Source: Eutrophobius sp051275005
GTDB lineage: Bacteria > Pseudomonadota > Gammaproteobacteria > Eutrophobiales > Eutrophobiaceae
NCBI GenBank assembly: GCA_051275005.1
Contig: JBNMOP010000045.1
Coordinates: 1 to 20,856 of the forward strand
Direction of reading: 5' to 3'
DNA: 20,856 bases
Shown here: one piece after another, positions 16,217 to 20,856 of the stretch
How positions within the stretch are numbered: the first letter of the stretch is position 1
Layout of the letters: each line of letters begins with the position of its first letter
Position numbers and translations under genes: made by a program
Notes under the pieces: generated by a model
Databases searched by the model: none
The model's input: only the letters and a program-made list of their open reading frames with translations
What the model was told of the DNA's origin: nothing

Positions 16217-18394
16217 ATGAAAGTGTTAAAAAAATTCTGTACTGGGATAAACTATAGACTTTTGTTGACTGCCAGTCAGTGTTGTTTGTTATTATTTTCA
16301 TGCTTATTCATATCACAGCTAAATGCAGATGAACATGATCTTCCTCCAGGTGCTAAAGAATCATCCACAGATCAGGTCGTAGATTACCCCGCAAGTTTTT
16401 TCAGCCGATACCAACCCGATACGGCATTGGATATGGTGAATCAGCTGCCGGGATTTTTATTAAATAATGGAACCTCAGATCGAGGGTTTATCGGTGCAAT
16501 TGGCAATATTCTAATTAATGGAACCTACCCCAGCGTAAAACAGGATACGCCTTCATTTATTTTGGCACGTATACCAGCGAGCCAGGTAGAAAAGATCGAA
16601 ATAATACGTGGTCAGGTTAGAGGTATTGATATGCAAGGCCAGGCGGTCGTTGCAAATATTATTTTACAAGAGAACAGCGGTGCCTCACTAAGGTGGCTGA
16701 CCTATTTACAGAAAAGTAATCAGGGCGATTACAGTGGGCCCTTTAAACCTGCTATCAATATATCCTTATCTCATAAATGGAATAATATTGATTATAATCT
16801 GGGACTGAATCTTGAGCGTGAATCCAATGGTGAGCGGGGACGGGATCTTGTCCTGGATGGTAACGGAGATCTTCTGGAAACACGTATCGATAGGGAAAGA
16901 CAAACCGGCGTCAGGTTACTAGGCGTTACTCTAAACACCTCTACACTTCTTGGTGAAACCCTCTTTAATTTTAATAGTAAATTTAGTTTAAACAATGGAC
17001 CAGACAATAAATTCAGTACACGGATTTCTGAGTTAACTGGTATTGAAAACGAGGTATATTTTAAGGACAGTCAAACCTTCCCTGCATTTGAGTTAGGTGT
17101 TGATGCAGAACGCTCATTGAGTGATGATCTTAATGCTAAGACCATACTCCTATATACAAATCGAAACCTGGATCTGAGAAATTTTCAAAGTAATAATAAT
17201 GCCGCTGGTATTCAGACCTCACAACGGATCGCTGATTCAAATACGCTGACCCAGGAAGGTATAGTAAGGATTGAGTTTGACTGGGACGGCATTAACAACC
17301 ATAACCTCCAGTTTAATAGTGAAGGTGCATATAATTCGGTTGATAGATCTCTTATCCAAACAGTAGATAATGGGACAGGGCCAGTCGTGGTTGATGTGCC
17401 TGGTGCCAATTCCAGAGTAGAGGAATATCGTGGAGATATTGCTGTTAAAGACACATGGGTTCTGGGAAATATTGAACTAGATTATGGACTGGGGGCTGAG
17501 ATTTCCAGGATAACCCAGAGCGGTGATACGGAGCAATCTAGAAATTTTTTCTTCATTAAGCCGCAGGTAGTTCTTACCTATTCTAATTCAGCAGAAAGGC
17601 TAAGCCGTCTTCTGGTTTCCCGCGAAGTTGCCCAATTAGACTTTAGTGATTTTATCAGTGCAACGGTATTTGAAGACGATGACCTGGCCCTGGGGAATCC
17701 GGATCTGCGGCCAGATAAAACCTGGATTGTTGAAATGAGTCATGAGAGAAGATTTGGTGGTCTGGGTATTATTAAACTAACCGCTTTTCATCATTGGATA
17801 AATGATCTGCTGGATCTATTACCCTTGAGCGATACCTTTGAAGCCCCTGGAAACATTGGAAATGCCAGAAAATGGGGAATAATTATGGAAAGTACAGTAC
17901 CTGTGGAGTGGCTAGGACTATCGGGTGCCAGACTGGACTTAAAGGCAAGATGGCAGGATTCCACGGTAATAGACCCTGTAACTGGACAGAAAAGGGTACT
18001 CTCCGCGAGTCAAATAGGCTTTGGCGGACCACCGGTAGTGAGGTTCAGGGATAATGGAAATGAGCATGTATTTGATATAGCCTTCCGGCAGGATCTTGAG
18101 GCTTCCAGGGTAGCATGGGGTTGGGACATAGCCGCACAGGCTGATCGACCCCGATTTAAGGTCAATGAGCTGGAAATATTTAATGAAGGAGTGGAGTTCA
18201 ATATGTTTATTGAAACCACCAAATGGTTTGATATCAAGGTCAGGTTGGAAGCGAATAATATACTGAATTATAAGGAGTCTCGCGATCGAACATTATATAG
18301 TGGTCGCCGCGGACTAAGTGCAGTCTCTTCACAAATATTACGGAATCGCACACCTGGAAGTCGGTTAAAATTAATATTAAGCGGTAATTTTTAG
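16217..18394 (+). CDS. TonB-dependent receptor, array copy P5
   Basis: Predicted 725 aa. Signal peptide about 1-37 (cut after LNA), with an unusual cysteine-rich core, CCLLLFSC; no proper lipobox. TonB-box-like QVVDYPA (53-59), plug about 65-150 with ALDMVNQLPGF, GNILINGTYPSVKQD, VEKIEIIRG (124-132; others have VERIELIRG) and VANIIL, barrel with NPDLRPDKTW (494-503), final SGNF where the others have SGSF. Nearest relative in the window is P1, not its neighbour P4. It has its own upstream region of 192 nt and P6 begins 22 nt after it, so it probably heads a unit P5-P6-P7. Ligand unknown. Confidence 0.9.
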   Translation: MKVLKKFCTGINYRLLLTASQCCLLLFSCLFISQLNADEHDLPPGAKESSTDQVVDYPASFFSRYQPDTALDMVNQLPGFLLNNGTSDRGFIGAIGNILINGTYPSVKQDTPSFILARIPASQVEKIEIIRGQVRGIDMQGQAVVANIILQENSGASLRWLTYLQKSNQGDYSGPFKPAINISLSHKWNNIDYNLGLNLERESNGERGRDLVLDGNGDLLETRIDRERQTGVRLLGVTLNTSTLLGETLFNFNSKFSLNNGPDNKFSTRISELTGIENEVYFKDSQTFPAFELGVDAERSLSDDLNAKTILLYTNRNLDLRNFQSNNNAAGIQTSQRIADSNTLTQEGIVRIEFDWDGINNHNLQFNSEGAYNSVDRSLIQTVDNGTGPVVVDVPGANSRVEEYRGDIAVKDTWVLGNIELDYGLGAEISRITQSGDTEQSRNFFFIKPQVVLTYSNSAERLSRLLVSREVAQLDFSDFISATVFEDDDLALGNPDLRPDKTWIVEMSHERRFGGLGIIKLTAFHHWINDLLDLLPLSDTFEAPGNIGNARKWGIIMESTVPVEWLGLSGARLDLKARWQDSTVIDPVTGQKRVLSASQIGFGGPPVVRFRDNGNEHVFDIAFRQDLEASRVAWGWDIAAQADRPRFKVNELEIFNEGVEFNMFIETTKWFDIKVRLEANNILNYKESRDRTLYSGRRGLSAVSSQILRNRTPGSRLKLILSGNF

Positions 18395-18416
18395 ATAAAG
18401 GAAGTTAGAGATTGAT

Positions 18417-20552
18417 ATGAATACACACAAGAATTTTGAATTTATCGATGTTCGGCTATGGACATTTCTATTGATATTGTCATGGCCATTTATCAGTATA
18501 GCCGACCATCCTCTGGATGATGGAATACATGATGACACGTCATCTGCCCAGGTGGTTGAATTTCCCGCGACATTTTTTCAGCGATATCAACCGAACACTG
18601 CATTGGACATGGTTAATCAAGTGCCAGGGTTTCAATTGGATAATGGTGAAAATACCAGGGGCTTTGCAAACGCAGCGGGCAATATTCTCATCAATGATAA
18701 AAGACCAAATGTAAAACAGGATTCACCTTCCAATATACTCGGTCGAATCCCGGCGAGTAGTGTGATCAGAATTGATTTAATTCGCGGACAAATGAGCGGT
18801 GTTGATTTGCAGGGACAAGCGGTTGTGGCAAATATTATTCTACAAGAAGAATCAGAGGCAGCGGTAAGATGGGAGAGCTTTGTCTGGAAGGGTTCAGATG
18901 CCGGTACATATATGCCAGGGGGAAGTATCTCATTATCTGATCGTTGGGCAGATATTGATTATAACGCGGGCATACAAGGAAACAGACATGCCCACACAAC
19001 GATTGGAAGCCGGGATTCATTTGATCGAGATGGCAATCTAACCGAAGACAGGGCAGATGACATCTTTAATACACACTTAATGGTGAGTGCGAACCTCAGT
19101 GCCTCAACCATAATGGGTGAAACTCTTTTGCAGCTCAATACAGAAATTGGTTACGATAAAATTGAAGATACCTCTGATTCTGATCGTATCCCCCAGGCAC
19201 CTGGCAGCTTGCCTCGACAAGAAGAAGTTGTGGATGCTCGAGAAAGTGACGACTTTGAAATTGGATTAACCGCTGAACAGAATTTGGGTGAGTACCTGTT
19301 AGGCAAGGGCATTGTTATTTACAACAAACGGCATTTTGATGAGTTATCGACGCAGACTGTACTTAATAATACAAACACACAGACCTTGTTACGCATTTCC
19401 GATACAACTACCGACACTCAGGAAATCATCGCCAGGACAGAATTCGATTGGACAGGTATAGATGATCATACAATTCAGATTAATTTGGAGGGGGCATTCA
19501 ACCAACTGAAGAATTCACAATTTCAAACAGCCGATATCGGTACAGGACCGGCGATAGAAGATGTGCCTGGGGCAAATACAATAGTGGAAGAAGTTCGCGG
19601 TGACTTTTTACTTGCTGATACGTGGACATTGGGAGAATTTGAACTCAACTATGGCATCGGTGGCGAGATATCAACCATTTCCCAAACAGGTGATGCAGAG
19701 TTGGAACGAAACTTTTTCTTTGCCAAACCCCACGCGTTACTATTTTATTCCCCTAATCAAGGTATGCAAACCCGTCTCCGTCTCGCAAGAGAGGTTTCCC
19801 AACTTGATTTTAGCGATTTTGTCAGTGCTTCAGTATTCCAGGACAATGATCGTGCACTGGGTAATCCTAATCTTCGACCTTCGGGTACCTGGGTTGCTGA
19901 TCTCACTCATGAAAGGCGATTTGGAGACATAAGTGTTGTTAAGCTCAGGGCGTATCATCACTGGATTTCTAATGTAGAAGACTTGCTCCCATTATCTCCA
20001 ACAGACGAGGCTCCTGGTAATATTGGTAGTGGCAAACGATGGGGTGCGGAAATAGAAAGCACCATACCTTTGGACAGAGTGGGACTGAAAACTGCAAGAC
20101 TGGACATCAAAGCCAGATGGCAGGATTCATCCGTCACTGATCCTGTTACCGGGAATAAACGCGTACTGTCATCACAGGGCAGGTTATCGTCACGAATTCC
20201 CTATAATGATATAGATGTAAAATATATGACCGTAGTTAATTTTCGTCAGGATTTCGAATCACAACGAGTGGCGTGGGGATGGGATTGGACAGAAAGGGCT
20301 GAACGACCGTTGTTCAAGGTTAATGAACTGGATGTTTTTAATGAAGGGTCTATCGTCAATATTTTTATCGAAACCACACGATGGTTTGGCTTAAAAACGC
20401 AGTTTGCTGTTAAAGATATTCTGGATGAATCTAAAACCCGCACAAGAAATATTTATGTTGGCGAACGAGAAAATACACTGATTTCCAGAAACGAGCTAAC
20501 AGATGTATCCAGGGGAATACAGGTAGAACTTACATTTAGCGGTAGTTTCTAA
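18417..20552 (+). CDS. TonB-dependent receptor, array copy P6
   Basis: Predicted 711 aa; AGAG lies 6 nt before the ATG. Signal peptide about 1-29 (cut near SIA-DH) followed by an acidic stretch, TonB-box-like QVVEFPA (45-51), plug about 57-142 with GNILINDKRP, then VIRIDLIRGQMSG (116-128), where the other complete copies have V-E-(R/K)-(I/V)-E and QVR(G/D). The barrel has NPNLRPSGTW (483-492) and the chain ends SGSF. ANTIVEE replaces ANTRVEE in the conserved block. The tail after VETTRWFGLK is the most divergent of the six full copies (GERENTLISR in place of G(R/K/E)R(G/D)LS). It follows P5 by 22 nt and precedes P7 by 30 nt, so the three are probably co-transcribed. Confidence 0.9.
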   Translation: MNTHKNFEFIDVRLWTFLLILSWPFISIADHPLDDGIHDDTSSAQVVEFPATFFQRYQPNTALDMVNQVPGFQLDNGENTRGFANAAGNILINDKRPNVKQDSPSNILGRIPASSVIRIDLIRGQMSGVDLQGQAVVANIILQEESEAAVRWESFVWKGSDAGTYMPGGSISLSDRWADIDYNAGIQGNRHAHTTIGSRDSFDRDGNLTEDRADDIFNTHLMVSANLSASTIMGETLLQLNTEIGYDKIEDTSDSDRIPQAPGSLPRQEEVVDARESDDFEIGLTAEQNLGEYLLGKGIVIYNKRHFDELSTQTVLNNTNTQTLLRISDTTTDTQEIIARTEFDWTGIDDHTIQINLEGAFNQLKNSQFQTADIGTGPAIEDVPGANTIVEEVRGDFLLADTWTLGEFELNYGIGGEISTISQTGDAELERNFFFAKPHALLFYSPNQGMQTRLRLAREVSQLDFSDFVSASVFQDNDRALGNPNLRPSGTWVADLTHERRFGDISVVKLRAYHHWISNVEDLLPLSPTDEAPGNIGSGKRWGAEIESTIPLDRVGLKTARLDIKARWQDSSVTDPVTGNKRVLSSQGRLSSRIPYNDIDVKYMTVVNFRQDFESQRVAWGWDWTERAERPLFKVNELDVFNEGSIVNIFIETTRWFGLKTQFAVKDILDESKTRTRNIYVGERENTLISRNELTDVSRGIQVELTFSGSF

Positions 20553-20582
20553 AATTATATTTCCATAATCTTGGTGCGTAAT

Positions 20583-20856
20583 ATGCAATACAAGTATCTA
20601 AACAGGTACTGGTTAACTTGCCTGCCCATGTTCCTGGTGATTTCATTGTCCAGCGTAAATGCCCAGGAGAATCGTGATCCCTCACAGGTGGATATCGACG
20701 CCCAGGTTGTAGAGTACGATGCCGAATTTTTCAGCCGCTACCATCCCAATACCGCACTGGATATGGTCAGGCAGTTACCAGGATTTACCATAGACGATGG
20801 GACAGATAACCGTGGCTTTGCATCATCTGTAGGAAATATCCTGATAAATGATCGTC
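20583..20856 (+). CDS. TonB-dependent receptor, array copy P7 (partial, runs off window)
   Basis: An open frame from ATG 20583 to the window end, 91 codons. It encodes a signal peptide ending SVNA-QE (about 1-27), a TonB-box-like AQVVEYDA and then FFSRYHPNTALDMVRQLPGF, NRGFASSVGNILINDR, the same opening as the other copies. It is 30 nt after P6, on the same strand. The 3' part lies beyond the window, so intactness and subgroup cannot be judged, though the visible plug start is closest in style to P6 and P5. Confidence 0.88.
   Translation, partial: MQYKYLNRYWLTCLPMFLVISLSSVNAQENRDPSQVDIDAQVVEYDAEFFSRYHPNTALDMVRQLPGFTIDDGTDNRGFASSVGNILINDR

Noticed and set aside
16217..16330. Lipoprotein signal in P5 (LFSC within the cysteine-rich core)
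   Set aside because: Phe at the -2 position does not fit a lipobox, and the protein has a clear outer-membrane barrel and a later ordinary cleavage site.

Overview
The window most likely comes from a Gram-negative, TonB-using proteobacterium, probably a gammaproteobacterium with a fairly AT-rich genome (inferred). The basis is the outer-membrane receptors ending in phenylalanine, Sec signal peptides, an MxaA/MxaC/MxaK/MxaL-like gene set and a CopD-type copper protein fused to a cytochrome c. I cannot name the species. There are no RNA genes, transposases, integrases or CRISPR arrays that I can see.

Layout. (1) Positions 1-204 are the 3' end of an amidohydrolase gene, followed by a perfect 15-bp hairpin. 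(2) Positions 487-4315 form a tight three-gene operon: a 572-aa membrane protein that resembles MxaA joined to MxaK, then two von Willebrand factor A (VWA) membrane proteins with intact MIDAS motifs (MxaC/MxaL or BatA/BatB type). The MoxR ATPase and DUF58 genes usual in such operons are not in the window. (3) Positions 4339-7087 hold a copper/redox group: a minus-strand periplasmic cupredoxin whose usual axial Met is Glu, a divergent small one-helix membrane protein, and a 580-aa CopD / YtkA-like / cytochrome c fusion. (4) From 7172 to the window end there is a head-to-tail array of at least seven paralogous TonB-dependent receptor genes, each about 700 aa and all on the plus strand; the seventh runs off the end.

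The array is the outstanding feature. All complete copies have a signal peptide, a TonB-box-like segment, a short plug domain, a variable segment, a strongly conserved C-terminal half with an NPxLRPxxTW-type motif, and a terminal G(S/N)F. Spacing suggests transcription units P1, P2-P3-P4 and P5-P6-P7. P2/P3 overlap by one base and P3/P4 are 4 nt apart; in both cases the Shine-Dalgarno of the next gene lies inside the last codons of the previous one. P3 and P4 resemble each other most, as do P1 and P5, so the array grew by old duplications and not by one recent amplification.

How the parts might work together is inference. MxaA/C/K/L proteins are known to help insert metal into a periplasmic quinoprotein dehydrogenase; CopD, YtkA-like and cupredoxin domains handle copper; TonB receptors import metal chelates and other large ligands. 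A metal or cofactor acquisition and maturation locus is therefore possible, but no ligand can be read from the sequence and the blocks may simply be neighbours.
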